NCBI RefSeq assembly: GCF_964204645.1 | Contig: NC_134027.1 | Span: forward strand, 3,584,485-3,648,484 | From: Tubulanus polymorphus | Taxonomy: Eukaryota > Nemertea > Palaeonemertea > Tubulaniformes > Tubulanidae | DNA length: 64,000 bases | Direction of reading: 5' to 3' | In this document: in pieces, positions 25,769-39,200 of the stretch | Layout: each line of letters begins with the position of its first letter | Position numbering within the stretch: the first letter of the stretch is position 1 | Translations under genes and position numbers: made by a program | The notes under the pieces: model-generated | Database searches by the model: none | What the model saw: only the letters and a program-made list of their open reading frames with translations | Told to the model about the DNA's origin: nothing

Positions 25769-26164
25769 TCCTTGCTCTGACAGATGTCAGGCACATACCA
25801 ATGCATCTGGAATAAAATCATCGTCAACTGAAAAATCGGTCTTCTTCTTCATCTCTATCGAATGAGCTAGTTCCCGAAACAGCGCATCAACTCGGGGACA
25901 GAAATTAGCATTGCTATACAGAAAAAAGTGTTGTTGAATAATCTAACAAAATGGGAAAATGAATTAATTACTAAATTTTCTGACGAGTTATATCTCATCA
26001 AAAATACCTGAATCTTTTTTCTTAATTCATAAATGAGAAAAAAAGCTTTTTTCTCATGTCCCCATGACACTTAGGGGGAGGCGCACATCCACATTTCCTG
26101 TAAATTCTAGATAGTCTCTCAGAAATAAAATGTGCGGAAATTTAGATTTCTGAATTCGTCAACT

Positions 26165-26440
26165 TTAATGCTGTGAGATCAGGTGCGTGGTTCCGATGTG
26201 TTCACTATGAACAATCATCGCTGGAGTCAATCTAAGTGACAACCGCATCTGTGCCCGCCAATGAAATATTGGTAAAACAATTTGATAACCCACCCCCTTA
26301 ACACGTTTATTGTAACGTTTTAACATGATGGGTTTTTCGATTATATATCGGCGCGACCTACGAGCGAGTTGAGATGATTGCTCGTAGGTGCGACATATGT
26401 CGCACCGGTCCTGCAACACCCCTGCAATGTATGATTTTTT
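26165..26440 (+). repeat. Dispersed repeat, copy A (palindromic core)
   Basis: This matches 50520-50710 in the same orientation. Shared blocks are ACAACCGCAT, TGTGCC, ACGTTTATT, AACATGATG and GGTGCGACATATGTCGCA, in order with similar spacing. Copy A has a 20-bp perfect palindrome (ggtgcgacatatgtcgcacc) and a hairpin built on CCTACGAGC/GCTCGTAGG. It is non-coding and lies just upstream of the second WAP gene's promoter. It is likely a non-autonomous mobile element of unassigned class. Confidence 0.6.
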
Positions 26441-26552
26441 TGGAATGTATGTATTTAAGGATGCATACACATCAAAAGACATAAACTCGAAACTGGAAAC
26501 AAAAACACGTCACACTTTGTTGTTAGGCTTACAGTAAAGGTTTATTGTAAAG

Positions 26553-27029
26553 ATGGTGAATATTCAGGTATTTACGTATACAATTTTCCATTATGACATG
26601 GTTAAGCTATGTTTATTTGTCTATTTGATATTTCTATTTGACGTCGATGTAAATTTTCTAAAGGTTCTGACGTTTGCGATGGTCTTGATGATGTCGTGTA
26701 TCGTAAGTTGAAGGAGATTTTATACTATCAGTCATCTTAAACAAAACTTGCATAAATAACTGTCGGGATGTACATTCGTAGTTCAGTTATTTCTTTCTAA
26801 TTCAATATAGAATGCCGGTTCAGCGATGGTCAAACATCCCGTTTACCCGGGTTCAAAACCAGGGACGTGTCCGGGTGGTATGTCACATTGTGCAATTTTA
26901 CCGAACCAATGCTTCAAGGATGAAGATTGTCCTGGAGTCAGGATATGTTGCAGGTGGCCGTGCGGTGGATTCAACTATTGTGCTGAGCCGAGCCAAAGCA
27001 CGGATGATCTCCAAAATTCATTGAAATGA
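26553..27029 (+). CDS. Secreted single-WAP-domain protein
   Basis: Exons 26553-26567, 26664-26702 and 26811-27029 encode 90 aa. The signal peptide MVNIQVLTFAMVLMMSCI then NAGSA is followed by one complete WAP repeat, all eight Cys present: GTCP, SHC, NQCF, DEDC, RICC, WPCGG, FNYC. The tail STDDLQNSLK is polar, without the hydrophobic end of its neighbour. It is probably a small secreted inhibitor or antimicrobial by family analogy. It is the downstream member of a tandem pair and shares its promoter sequence with copy 1. Reading through the first intron is possible, as in copy 1. Confidence 0.82.
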
Positions 27030-27249
27030 TTTTCAAATCAAAAAATCAAGTTAATAGATTTTGCTAATATACTTGTACCTATTAATAACAAACAAGATAA
27101 TTATATGAAAAATAAACAATTTTAATCTGTGGACAAATCTAAAAAATTTTATCCATCTTAATGTGGAGATTTATAAACTTTTTCCATGGCACGAAATCAT
27201 CGGCTATGTTGAAGTTTCACTTCAAGACACATTTCACAGACGAAACCAT

Positions 27250-30200
27250 TCATCTATTTTTGAATGACTGTTGTTTTGCTCGAAGATATTCTATAGTACT
27301 TTCATCTATGGTTTTATATCTCCCCGCCTGAAAATATTCATCATCATAAATTTTTCCATGGTAAATATAATAGGACAGCAAGTAAACATAAGGAGTTTGA
27401 TGTACGATTCACAGAGTAACATTCACGAAATATAGCATACCCTGGGATTCAATACTGAGACGATCTTTGTTGCTTTTACAAATTTTCCATGTCTTAGTGG
27501 AACTGTAAAATACCTTTTCCCCTTATAAACACCATCCGTATCACCAACTGAAACAAGCAGATGACCATAATGTATTTGTTGAAGGTGCGTCTAAACAAGA
27601 GCCACATAGAAATGAGTAATGGTCTTTTGTATTCTACATATATCGAGGATTTTTGCCTTCGTACAAAGGCTTCGCGATAAGCCCCATCAAATACCTGGTT
27701 CGTCAAGCTTCAAGCCGATGAGTGGTCTAAAACTTGCGTATTCCCTATCAACGCTACCGACAAACTTTACAATTCCCGAATAATACGGACTGCTCCGTTC
27801 TGAAAATATAAAAAATTTTAAAGATATTCGATGCGGAGAAAATACGCGTGTTATCGGATAGATTCGTCGATACATTCTTATCATTCACCTTTACAAGGAC
27901 CTAGATTCACCTGAACCCTATCACCAACGTGTATTAGTTCTAGCATTAGCTGGTCCTTTTCGTATTTAGTCAGTTTTGGTAACGGTGGTTGCGCGCTGCT
28001 CGAGGTTGACGTAGAACTCGGCGGTCTCGTAGTCGACCGTGAACTAACCGATGATACAGTTACAATCTCAAAGCCGTTCTCTTTCTGTTGCTCGGGTATT
28101 TGCGGTGTTTCTAATCTAATATCAGCCACATTGTGATGTTCGACAGAACGGAAGTTTTGAAAGGAGTCGTTAGGTAGATATATGGAATATGCGCTCTTTA
28201 GTCTATCGAACAGTTTGTCCCCGGGAGATGTATTTAGATTTTGACTTGTTCGTCCATCCGTAGAACTACTATTCCGCACATTTAATAAGGCTTTGTTTTG
28301 TCTATTTTGTCCAACACTTGTTTTGTTTGTTTCCCTATTGCTTCTCGGAGTCAAGTGTTCGTCGGCTATATATTCCAGAAAACCAATATTCTGTTTGCAT
28401 TCTGCTTGTTTCTCTATAAGATTCAAACTGCTGGTCGTGATGTTACACGGTGGAGTGTTTATGTCCAAACACACTTTCTTCGGTTTACTCCTTGGAAACT
28501 GTAAGTTAACGAAATAACATACGTGCACCATCATATCTTCGATGATACAAGTGACGAACGATAACAGATTATTGTCATAGCTTACCCTCATAGGAGAGGT
28601 TGCGCGGGCCGAATTAAGCTGTTCAGTCAGTTCATCATATAACATTTGATGGTCGTGTTCGATACAAGTGTTCAGTCCATTTTCACTAGAAAAACAAAGA
28701 TCTTATCATGAAAAAGAAAATGATACCGACATGACTTCATCAATGTTATCCTCACATGGCTTCGTCTTCCTGTGATTTGATTCCTTGAGGAAATGTCGCT
28801 TGGACTGTCGCCTTTTTACCAGCCTTCTTTACCATGTGAAGAAACTGATCGTTGTTTTGGATTTCTAGCAGAACTTCCTGAAAGAGAATATCCACTAATT
28901 AGCGATCGAGAGACTTCAACGAATATATTTTTTCACGGGAAAGAATCAGTGAATGAATGATTGTGTAGGACGGACAAAATAGATCGTAGAATATGAACTA
29001 CAACCTTTGCGAGTTCAAGCGCTTGAGACTTTTGTATAACGAGCTTGTCCTTGCCGAGCAGTAGTTTCTTCAGGGTGAGCGTTTCGCATCGCGATATCTG
29101 TAAATCTTTTTCTAGGTCATCCATTGCAGAGACAGTATTTTCCAATTCCTAATATAGAATAATATAGAATGATAGAAAAAAAACGTTTAAGACCGATGTC
29201 ATGTGGAAGTGCTGGGGGTGATTAGAATTCGGATCCACAACCTTGATCCGGTCTTTGTAATCCTTCGCCGTTTTTCTCGCCAGCTGAAGCAGTAATAATC
29301 GCTCGTCTAATTGATTCTGGATGTTAGATATTTCCTCGTTTTTATCCACGATCTGTTGCTTGAGTTCTGCTATACAGTTCAAATCCTACAACGTCGTAAA
29401 TTCAACGCCCTTTTTATTCACGATTTAGAAACTAGAAAATAACTGATTTCTCACAATTTCCTTACTCGATCCATTTGCTCATTCCGCCGAATTTCATCCA
29501 TGACTTGACTTTTCAAATCTTCTACGCTCGATTGCAACTCTTCGATCGTTTGTTCAGCATTCTGTCAAAAACAGATATATAGAAATAACAAAAAGTGACA
29601 CCATGTACACGTAGAACAAATGTACATACCTGTAGATTTTTAGTTTTCAACTCTAGGTAGGATTTGATCGTAGTGAGTTCAGTTTCTTTTTCAATTCGTA
29701 TCGATCTAGAGTAAACCATTTAATTTATTCGAAAACATGTCAATATCGTGATATAAAACTTTCCCTATTTTCTAACTCATTATTGACACTCTGATAAAAA
29801 CTGTGATTTATACCTAGCATTATCCAATGATTTCTTCATCGTCTCAACTGTCAATTCAGCTTTTTCAACGTCCATAACTGGAAAACACATCGATCATCAT
29901 TATCAATGCTAACCCGTCGGTATATCTCACGCTAACGCATAAAAGCAAAATCCTCCCCAATTTCGAACACTTAAAAATTGTTACATTCAACATTACCAAT
30001 TAATCATCAAACGAAAAATCATGACTTTCCATAGAAGTTGATGCAGATCGAAAAGCGCTATGAATATCTTAAACCGAATCCATCGCGCTTTCAAAATGAG
30101 AAATGCCAATGTTCTATGGATAGCAAGTTAGTAGATACCATCCCAAGTTGCAATAATAACTACTTAAAACCCCTTTCATCCATTACTGCCTATTAGTTTG

Positions 30201-31781
30201 ATATATAATAAATGTAGCATATCTTTTCGCGTTTAAGATGTTAGATCAAAAGTAAAGAATCTTTTTTTCCGCTTCTCGTCAATGTGTTTACAATGTTAGT
30301 CATTAAACTCAGAGTTAGCTTAGCTTTATGGAATTACATAAACTTACGCAAAATCTTCTCTAAAATAAAAAAAAAGAATTTATCCGAGATGAATCCATAC
30401 TTTAGATTTCTAATGGATTTTTGGAAAAAAGAAAATAATTTCTATACAGTTTTGCCTGTTTGACCGACCTTTACTTTCGAGACTTTTGATTCGTTCTTCA
30501 GCTTGAGTCAGACTAGTCTCGGAGGTAGTGAGTTTCTGTAGGGCTGCCTGTAAGTCTGATTTTGAAGTTTCAAACTCTTCCGTTGTGTTTGCAAGTTTCT
30601 CCTTCGTGTCTTTAAGTTCTTCAATAAGTTTTGAGCACTGGTCTTCAAAATTCTGAAAAATGAAAATGTCCGTAATTCGAGTAGCCTAGGTATTGAAATT
30701 TATCATCAATTTCATTACAGTTTAAATTATCATGCAGTACCTCTCGTTGGGACTTTTCGCGTGCATATTTTTCTTTGTATTCATTGAGTTCATCTACTGT
30801 TTGCTTGAGAAAAGCTTTTTCTCGTTCTCTGAAATGAGTTAGACAATACAGAACTGTAAACGCGCTGTATGTACCTTTAACCATAATGTCTCGTGTAAAT
30901 CCAAATCTTCGCCTAGTATTAGTGACATCCTGACAACTGATTAGAACAGTCTTATTTCCTTAAAACTGATTTTCATGAAGTGAAATTATGGACGCCGTTG
31001 TTACGTGTTGGCACCTTGTGCACACTTCTATTCCTGGCTAGTGCCAACTGTTGTTCACAAGCATCATATTGAACAACGTGGGCTTTTTAATTCAGTAAGC
31101 GGCTTGCGCTTGACGTCCACCATGACGCGCTGTGATGTCAGGTGCAGTACCTCTATTGAACATAATAGAATGGAAAACATGCGTAACTATGAATTCAGTA
31201 TAATATCGTAAATTTCCTTTATCGTTCATCGGTACATTATAATAATTGTTTTGGTACATTATCAGCGCGGAGTTAAACAGTGGATATCATATGAAATATT
31301 GATGATAATCTTCCTTGTACGCAATAATCATTCCACCCGTATTTCATCATCATAATTCGTGTTCAACTCATCATCGGATCTAAGATTGAAATGCCTATTT
31401 TGGGTTATCAGTGAGGCACAATAGAGAAACTATATGTACAAAAGGACATAACAATAAATGCACAATGATACATAATAACATATCTCTTAACATTTACAGG
31501 AGAGAATTTCAAGAAATAAACCAACGTATATGGTACGTTTGAAAGAAAAAAGATGTTGATATCGAACGCACTCACTCGTTAACATGTTTCTGTTTACGTA
31601 TTAAAGCCGCTGTTGTTCCGCGAAGGCTTAGTCTACGTCCGGAAACCGGTAATTTTGGACTGTTAGTCGTCGAGCCTGGAACACTTTGCGATTTGACCGC
31701 TTGCACCGGCGGCGGTGGTACGGTCTTTGCAGATCCCGGTTTAACTGCTCTTTGCCAGTTTGCTTTCGCTTTCGCGTCCAT
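27250..31781 (-). CDS. Long coiled-coil protein with C-terminal CAP-Gly domain
   Basis: Fourteen exons join in phase to 707 aa: 31576-31781, 30741-30828, 30469-30652, 29814-29877, 29630-29705, 29466-29561, 29242-29385, 29005-29148, 28756-28877, 28586-28685, 27889-28498, 27695-27799, 27441-27547, 27250-27327. Residues 1-68 are basic and Pro/Ser-rich. Residues about 68-390 form heptad-rich coiled coil. A Ser/Thr-rich linker follows. The C-terminus is a CAP-Gly domain: VGDRVQVN, GIVKFVG, IGLKLDEPVGDTDG, KGKRYFTVP and HGKFV. CAP-Gly domains bind EB1 or tubulin EEY/F tails through GKNDG; here the motif is GDTDG, so binding may differ. The architecture is the reverse of CLIP-170 and dynactin, which carry CAP-Gly at the N-terminus. 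I cannot assign an orthologue. Confidence 0.87.
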
Positions 31782-33662
31782 TTTTGTTCCGCAGTTTTGC
31801 TCTTTTAGAGATCATTAACCTTATCGATTACGATATGACATCATAGAGAGAAATTCCTTGTTTAATCCTCAGTTTTTAGCGCGTAGAACTGAACGCATAC
31901 ATTTCCAGATTGGAATTATCCCTTTTCACTATGTAAAACGATATGAAAAGTAGATATTTACGAGCCATTGGGTCGTATAATCCGTTCGCGAGTCTTGTTG
32001 CTAAAGAAACAGGAAATATTGGCGTGGTGAGAGGAGAGTGTAAACTTGGTATTACGACTGAACTGTGCTGCTGATATATTGATCGCGACGATTACGATGA
32101 CAATAGAGACAAACTGTTTCCCGACGCTTGTGACGTCAGATTTACCCACAATATCATGTTTTGAGATACGATGAACATCGTTTATTCGTAATTCTCAAGT
32201 GAGAACTGTTTAATTCAAAAGTGAATTTTAGAGAGCTTCCTGGAGGAATCAATTTAACGTAGAAGGTTACGTGGATGATTATCTATTTGATAAACAAGGT
32301 TGTAGATACGTGTGATAAATGCCCGACCCAGACTGATTTTTTCTTGACGATTTCTATGTTTTGAACAAGTATATATTCTCTTTTCGTAAACAAGTTATTC
32401 GCATGTTATAAGCAGTTTATATAGGCATTATACAAGGCAGTATTTTATCGTTTTCATGCGTCGGTTTTGACAGCGTAATGGCCGATCACAAGCACGGTTA
32501 ACGATGACGTTGCTATGGAATTTAATACCACGTAAAACATACACGCTACCGTTGGACTAACAGTCGAGATCACATTACCGGCCATGTTTACTTCCGTTAC
32601 GAAAGGAAACGCAATTTTGACGTGTCGTCGAACTGCCGTTGTGTTGACCAGAGTTTGCTCGACAGATAAACATCGATTCACGCGATCATATTTTTTTCCG
32701 ATTGGTCGAAATTATCACAGATATCCCAATGGAATTTTGAAATTGTTGTTAATTTCAGATATTGAAGCTTAGCGTTATAACATTTCACCACGGTTCAGCT
32801 ACACAGATTGGTCTTGTTTGCTATAGATGGTCTTTTTGGCAGGTCGGCCTATTCTTCAAGCACCTTCGTTTCAACCAGAATACGCTCTATACATATTTCG
32901 GAATAGCATAATTCATAAACCTGGTAGAAGCGGCCAATAGGAGCTTGCAATCCGGAATACATTCAATCAAGACCTAAATATAGGTCCCGACTGTGCTACT
33001 GGTCCCAAGAATTTGAATCATCTATGTATCAAACGAGCAATCTGAATGTGGGTGACCATAATCATTCCGTCAGAACTCCGTGCATTTCTGTATCGTTTAT
33101 TCAAATGCATTCCGAATCAGGCCAGTCACGTGATAAAACGATATATTATTGTCTTTGTCGCAATACAAATCTATAAAAAGAATCCGAACTAAAAATAGCG
33201 GGAAAATCAGATTGATTATATTCAAAACCACGCAACTATAGATGCCAGACAGAATCCAATTACCGCTAGACAGCATCTGACATTACTCTTGATTAACCTA
33301 GCATTTACATTTCATCAACTTCTCAAATTAAAATCGATCGCCACCAATCAGTTCTCTCAACATTCATTGATGTATTACGATGTTATGTACATTATACGAG
33401 GCCCCCGAACTGTTGAATAGTATCCCTGATTGAAATGACAGTGCATTTAGTCATTCCATACAAGATAATTCATTTCATTCAATTTCACTTGCTTTCGAAT
33501 CTGCGATTATAGTGGTGGAATCTGCTCGATATTGAAATCAAATCTCTGTTCGCTGCTGATGATTTGTCTTACAGACGTTTCGGATTTATTGGCAGGTCCT
33601 TCATCAAAGAAAGGGGTTTAACTCGAATAGACCCTGATCACTGATTTCAATGATCTTTTACG
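31782..33662. other. Intergenic between CAP-Gly and WW/EF-hand genes
   Basis: This contains the CAP-Gly promoter and probably the 3' UTR of the upstream gene. An acceptor-like site near 31999 followed by a short frame ending RERIIRPNGS could be an alternative last exon for the WW/EF-hand gene. The frame at 32454-32681 (-) is hydrophobic in part but has no splice partner or domain. No gene is called. Confidence 0.45.
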
Positions 33663-36271
33663 TTATTTCAAGTAATTCCTGAGATTTATTCTGCAATAGC
33701 ATGCGAGGATGATTTTTAAAGATAACAGATTTAGATAATTTCAAATGAAATGTAAAATCATTAAATGTATATCTGTTTCCCTTATCTAGCTATTGAATTG
33801 CATACGATCGTAAGTGTTAGCCCTCATTGAAACAATACCAGATATTTACTGCTTGGAAGACTACTCGGAAGTTTGTATTAATTACCTTTCCATCAATTCT
33901 TGTTGCTGAGCTCTGATGACTGAATGCGGAGGAAAACGTCGAATTTCACCGTTTCTTTTGTGGAACCAGTATGCATTCCCTGTTTTAGGACTTACCAACA
34001 TACACCAGTCGTGCTAGAAAATATCAGTTACATATACAATAAAACTACTGAAATAAGAATGAATCTAAAGCGTACCCTAACTCAATCCTGATAAGTGGCA
34101 ATGAATTTGAAATATTCAATCCAAAGCCATCGCTATCTTTATTTGGAGCCTATTCAGATCTCTTACCGGTGATGGATGTCGCGCTTCGTAGACTAACAGC
34201 ACCAGTCGTTTAGCTATCGGTATAAATTCCCCGTGAGTAAATGATGATTTATCATTCTTGAATAGTTTCCTAATTTGCCTTTGATCTTCTGACGAGAGAA
34301 GAAGACAGAAACTGATTGAAGAAAGCATCTGAAATAAGACACGCACGCCAAGAATAAACTCCTAATGCTTTTCTTATCAATATAGCCTGCTCCATACAAA
34401 TAATTTTTTTTTTGGTGGAAATTATCTCTTTATGAACTTAACGTAAATTCCAAGTAGAACAGACTTACCTCTTCAAAATCACGACGTCGAAGTTCGCCTC
34501 TGATTTTTGGATTTTTATTTTTACTATCCTTCTCATGATTTGCCTCCTGTTTCTCTAATAGATCTAAGATCACGTCTTCGAACACGTCTTCTTTTATCAC
34601 TGTGTAATATTCCTCGGGTATATCATACCTAAAACAAACATTAAATGATCGGAGTGACCGGATTTCTTTCACGCAGTTGCGAATGACTCTTGTCGAGGCG
34701 GAGATCACAAAGTTGTGGAAAATCGTTTTACCTCATTTCACCAGTTATCTTATTGAAGTAGATTAAACTATCGGGTCCATCTAATTCAACCCAAGTTCCC
34801 TGAAATAGTAATACTCTAAACTAAGCATATCTTAGTATCATTTGATGTTACATATAAGATAATAGGGTTACACGTACTGTGCATTCTGTCGATTTTCCGT
34901 AAATATACTTCAGAATTTCTGTGAGTAGATTCTCGAATTCGGGTAAATGGAGACCAGTCTTCGGTTTACGTGACTGAAAGATTAGCACGTGTTCATATTC
35001 ATACATTGTCATGGATACTGCATATTTTACACAAATAGTTCGACACGGATGTCACTGTCTCCGCTTTTATGATTTATACGACAAGGGAAACGTATGCCAA
35101 CAGTTAATATGAAAGGCGATATTTCTTGAGCAAACCTTTTTACGTTTCTTTGTTGTATTTTCCGACTTGTGTTTTGAGTCTTCATTCATTTTTATGATAT
35201 CGGCACTTGTGATGGAAATATCGACTAAACTCTTCGACTGGAAAAACTGAAAATTCAAACAGCCTCATTTTTTGGCCTAACAAAGTTTTGTCGGTTTCAT
35301 GTCGGGCGTCTGTTGTTTCAATACGATGCCAAAAAAACGCTTACCTTATCTAATTCCACTTTGCTTAGCAAATTATCCTCATCTTGGTCGACCATTTTGA
35401 ATATCTTCTTAGCTAAAGCCGCAAACGGATCTTTGATTTTATGTTTCGTAGGTTTATGAACATTTGGAATAATACTTAACGGATCGGCGGAAGGGTCGAG
35501 TATTTCACAGCCGGTTCGAGCTGTTGGATAGTCCTCGTCGTTACCTGAGTAATATTCACTACTGTTTTCAATCGATTCATTGTCGTTTTCAATGTTCGAA
35601 TCCTCGTCAATTTTAGCACCGTTTTGATTTGATTCAGTTAATAATGGCATAGATTGAGCATCGTGCTGATGATGATAACTCTGTTCACCTATATCAGATG
35701 TTTCTTCACATGTCGTTTCGCGAGTTTCAGTTTTCATTCCGTTCATTGATTCTCCATTTGGTTTATTTTCGACTGCGGGAACACTTTTATCGATCGCGTG
35801 TGTCGACGAATGAACTTCGAATCCGCATTTATCATTCGAAGTTTCAATTTCTCCGCTTTGACCCGGAATAGTAGTTAAATCACTGTTTTTATATTCCCTA
35901 TGATTGGCTACTGTATCCGGCTGTTCCAAAGTCTCCTTCCACGACTGATCAGTTTCCATATATCCAGCGGTCAGTTGTATATACTGCTCCAAAAATCTTT
36001 CTTCGTCGGAATCCGGATGTAACGATATATCACTGTCATGTTCGTAAGCGTCGTAATCACTCCGTTTCGTCATGTTTGCGTGTTTCACGGAGTTGATGTC
36101 GTCGTTCTGGCGAGGAACGGGGAACATGAAGTAATCGTCACTGTTACCGTCACGTATCGGAGACGGAGGTGTCACTTGAAATTCCGGTAGAGATGCACGT
36201 AGTCTAGTACTGACATCGTCGAGTTGTAAAGGCATGCTTCGTGGCGTGGCAAGTTTAGTAGGCCCATTCAT
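33663..36271 (-). CDS. WW plus EF-hand-like domain protein, novel architecture
   Basis: The first seven exons are well supported: 35345-36271, 35136-35246, 34878-34973, 34732-34799, 34469-34628, 34167-34328, 33886-34013. A short terminal exon 33663-33690 (tail RINLRNYLK) is tentative. The product is about 559 aa. Exon 1 is acidic and disordered, ending in an EF-hand-like loop (DQDEDNLLSKVE). Exons 4-5 encode a WW-like segment (GTWVELDG, LIYFNKITGEMRYDIPEEY). Exon 6 holds another helix-loop-helix (IRKLFKNDKSSFTHGEF). Exon 7 encodes a second WW-like segment (DWCMLVSPKTGNAYWF, FPPHS). WW domains bind proline motifs; EF-hands bind calcium, though neither loop here is canonical. I know no named family with this order. 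A ciliary or cytoskeletal role is a guess. Confidence 0.78.
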
Positions 36272-39200
36272 TTTATTCCCAGCAGGAACGCTACATTTCT
36301 CTCACGCTAAAAATGAACAATTAATTGATAATTTCTAATCGAATTACGTACAGAATGGTGGCAGGATTATTGCATTACGAAACCTGCCAGTCAGGTCACC
36401 TAAAAATGATTATTAGATTGAATATATTTAGTCAATACAAGTATCTATGCATTGTGGCGAATGTCAGAACTAACACTACGAAAAGATGGATGTCCATTGA
36501 AAATAACCGTCTCATAAATTATGCAATTAATATTGAGAATCTAATCGGCAACATGTTTTACTTTTTTTGCTACTACGAACAACTAAACGGTTTGTAGAAA
36601 GCTAATTATAGGTTGAAAAATTTATGTTATAGAGATATGGATTTATGAATGATTTTAATTTGATGTTGACCTACTTCAGAAATTAGACGACTATATCTAA
36701 ATCTAGATAAACGTACGTACAGCAAATCTGAAAACCTTGTAAACTGGTCTTTATTCTTACGTGTCTTCATAGTTCGGTAAACTGGTTTATAGAAAACAGA
36801 TCAGTTGCATGGGAATCAAAGTATAGTTTTACTGATGAAATATCGGTTTTAATGGATAATCCATGTAATCGTTTTCACACGCCGGATATCACCAGTTATG
36901 CCAGTCACGCTATCATTGCAAACGCAAAATATTTTCTAATTCTAGAAAGTTGTTCTTCTTTTTCCATGGGATTTCGAAATAAAGTGAATATTAGATACAT
37001 ATTGTGTAATTCTAATCAAATGAGATTGATATTAGTAGAATACTGACAACCGGTTCTCAATAAACTCTTCCAGCCCCGAGGTTACCTCACATTAAGAAAT
37101 ATTTTTATCACCTTAATTGTCGCTGGTTTGTGGTAACACCAACGCCTAAGCTATAAATCCACATTACGGTAATTTGCTATTCTCGTACCGTTGCTGTTTT
37201 TGGCTATTTTAAGTTTGTTTATTTTGTATTATACGTATCATAATGTTCCAAATTCAATATAAAAAATGACGTAGGGAAAAAAGCGCATTTGTCTAAGTGT
37301 GACCAGTTTCATGATAGATAATCATATATAAACAGAATTATAATTTGTAAAACTGTTATAGTGATGCACATGGCTGATCCAATTAATTATTGTCACACAG
37401 TTGGATATTTCGTATCTTGACGTGCGACGTACATTCATTGGAATCACTGCCCACACGCTACAGGGGTTTGACCGAAAATGGTGACCATTCCTACCGTTAA
37501 CTATTACAATTAATAACCTTTAGTCTTTTTATAATTGGAGATTTAGACGACCTTTTTCCAATCTCCAGAAAGGTAGATGTTATCAGATAATAATTGGTTC
37601 CCTCCGTCTTATACTTCAATGGGACGTAGGTAATTACAGTCAGACAATCTAGTGTTTTCCCGTGTTCCTATGGTGACCGTTCATAAGATTTATGAGGCCT
37701 TCGGGTGTTATACAAATATCAACATTTGTGACACTGTCGTGATTGCAGCTGAATGAAGTCAGAAGAAAAATAGTCCCGAGGTTGATGATAGGCATAATAA
37801 TCTGACTACTGAATTGTAAACACTGGTTGAGACTCGACGATAACTGTATAAAATCCTTATAAAATTGCTAAAATGGCGATTAATTACAGCTTAAAGCATT
37901 GGAAAGTAATTATCATACAGATAAAAGCAGTGCGCATTAAACTGATTTCAGTGACGTGTTAGTTACAAAGCTTATGTTATTAACTAATACCAGTTGTTAA
38001 GTCAGCCATGCGGCCTCGCTAAGAACACTTATTGCTTGTAACTGACAGCGATTATGTTGTAAATTATTACCAACCGATTTTTCCTTCTGAAATCACTCGT
38101 CTCGTGAGGTCCACCGAGTTACTTATCCTACCCACTCGAATAACTAACACATTTTCTAATTTCGACCAAACAAGTTTATTTCGGGGACTCTTAAAAATAT
38201 AATTTTCTCTTCCCTATCTAAACTAAATTCCTCTTTCACTTTTGGCAATTTATTCGTGTTGGTACATCGGAATGTCGTCTGGCGACAGAAAAGCTATACT
38301 TAATGGGTCTTATAAAATGCAGTAGACCTCTTGCACGATACATTTTCAAAATGAATTTTCAAATAGAAAGAACTTCACTGGTTTGATTCGACCAACGTTT
38401 ATTGTCAGGCCATGTATGAACTATTTCATGAAGATTGGCGCGACTGTTGCGAAGATGAACTACAGTCCGTTAGAATCGTTTTTAATGCCATTGCTCACAT
38501 AACGCCAACATTTTTCAGAGTACAAAATTTGCTCAATCTAACTAAAATTCAATGGAAATACCATTCTTTACGACGCCAAATTTGTAATAAGGCCATGTTT
38601 CGTATTGGTCACAACCGTGGCATTGGAAAGGACTGAACGGTATATATGACTGTACATTATTTTTCATAATGTTGTAGTAACCTAACGATATATTAGAGAC
38701 CGTTTTTCACGTTTAACTTACCTAAGGTTTATCCACATTCCGAGGTTTTCCACAATTTAAGGTACGTTCATCGTATAGATATATTTCGTGAGGTCTTATT
38801 CATTCGCCGAACCGGCGACGTTCATAAAAATGATATCTTACGGCTTAATATCAATTACGTACTAAATATTTTCCACAGCACAAAAAGAGTAATCCCACGG
38901 ACAAACAAAGCCTAGACATTGTAAATCACGGTGTATTCCCACCATTATACAATTATACCTATCAACATAAGATTTTGCCTACACGACACTGTGTCTCCTA
39001 ATTTATGTATAAACTTGGAAACACTAAAAACTGACACGAATTAAATAGAATTCCAACGCCGCATGACAACTGACGTTCCTATGTATGTCTAATCCAACCA
39101 CGCATGGCCCGGTCAAAGATATAACGGTACGGCAAAAATCAACTTATTGTGTTATAGCACGATAAGTGTCATTGGCCATTTGTAAAATAACTTTTCAAGT

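Larger units (their letters stand above)
24706..27029 (+). repeat. Tandem duplication carrying the two WAP genes with promoters
   Basis: The leader and promoter of the first WAP gene (from about 24706) recur before the second (from about 26440). Shared blocks include ACATAAAC, AAAACACGTC, TTTGTTGTTAGG, ATTCAGGTATT and GGTTCTGACGTTTGCGATG, and the intron end plus first WAP repeat is nearly identical. The copies are about 1.7 kb apart. The second copy has only one WAP repeat and a different 3' end, so either the repeat array expanded in copy 1 or copy 2 lost repeats. Confidence 0.8.

Noticed and set aside
35318-35344. Extension of WW/EF exon 1 past the donor
   Set aside because: The GT donor at 35344 joins in phase to exon 2; the extension is intronic.
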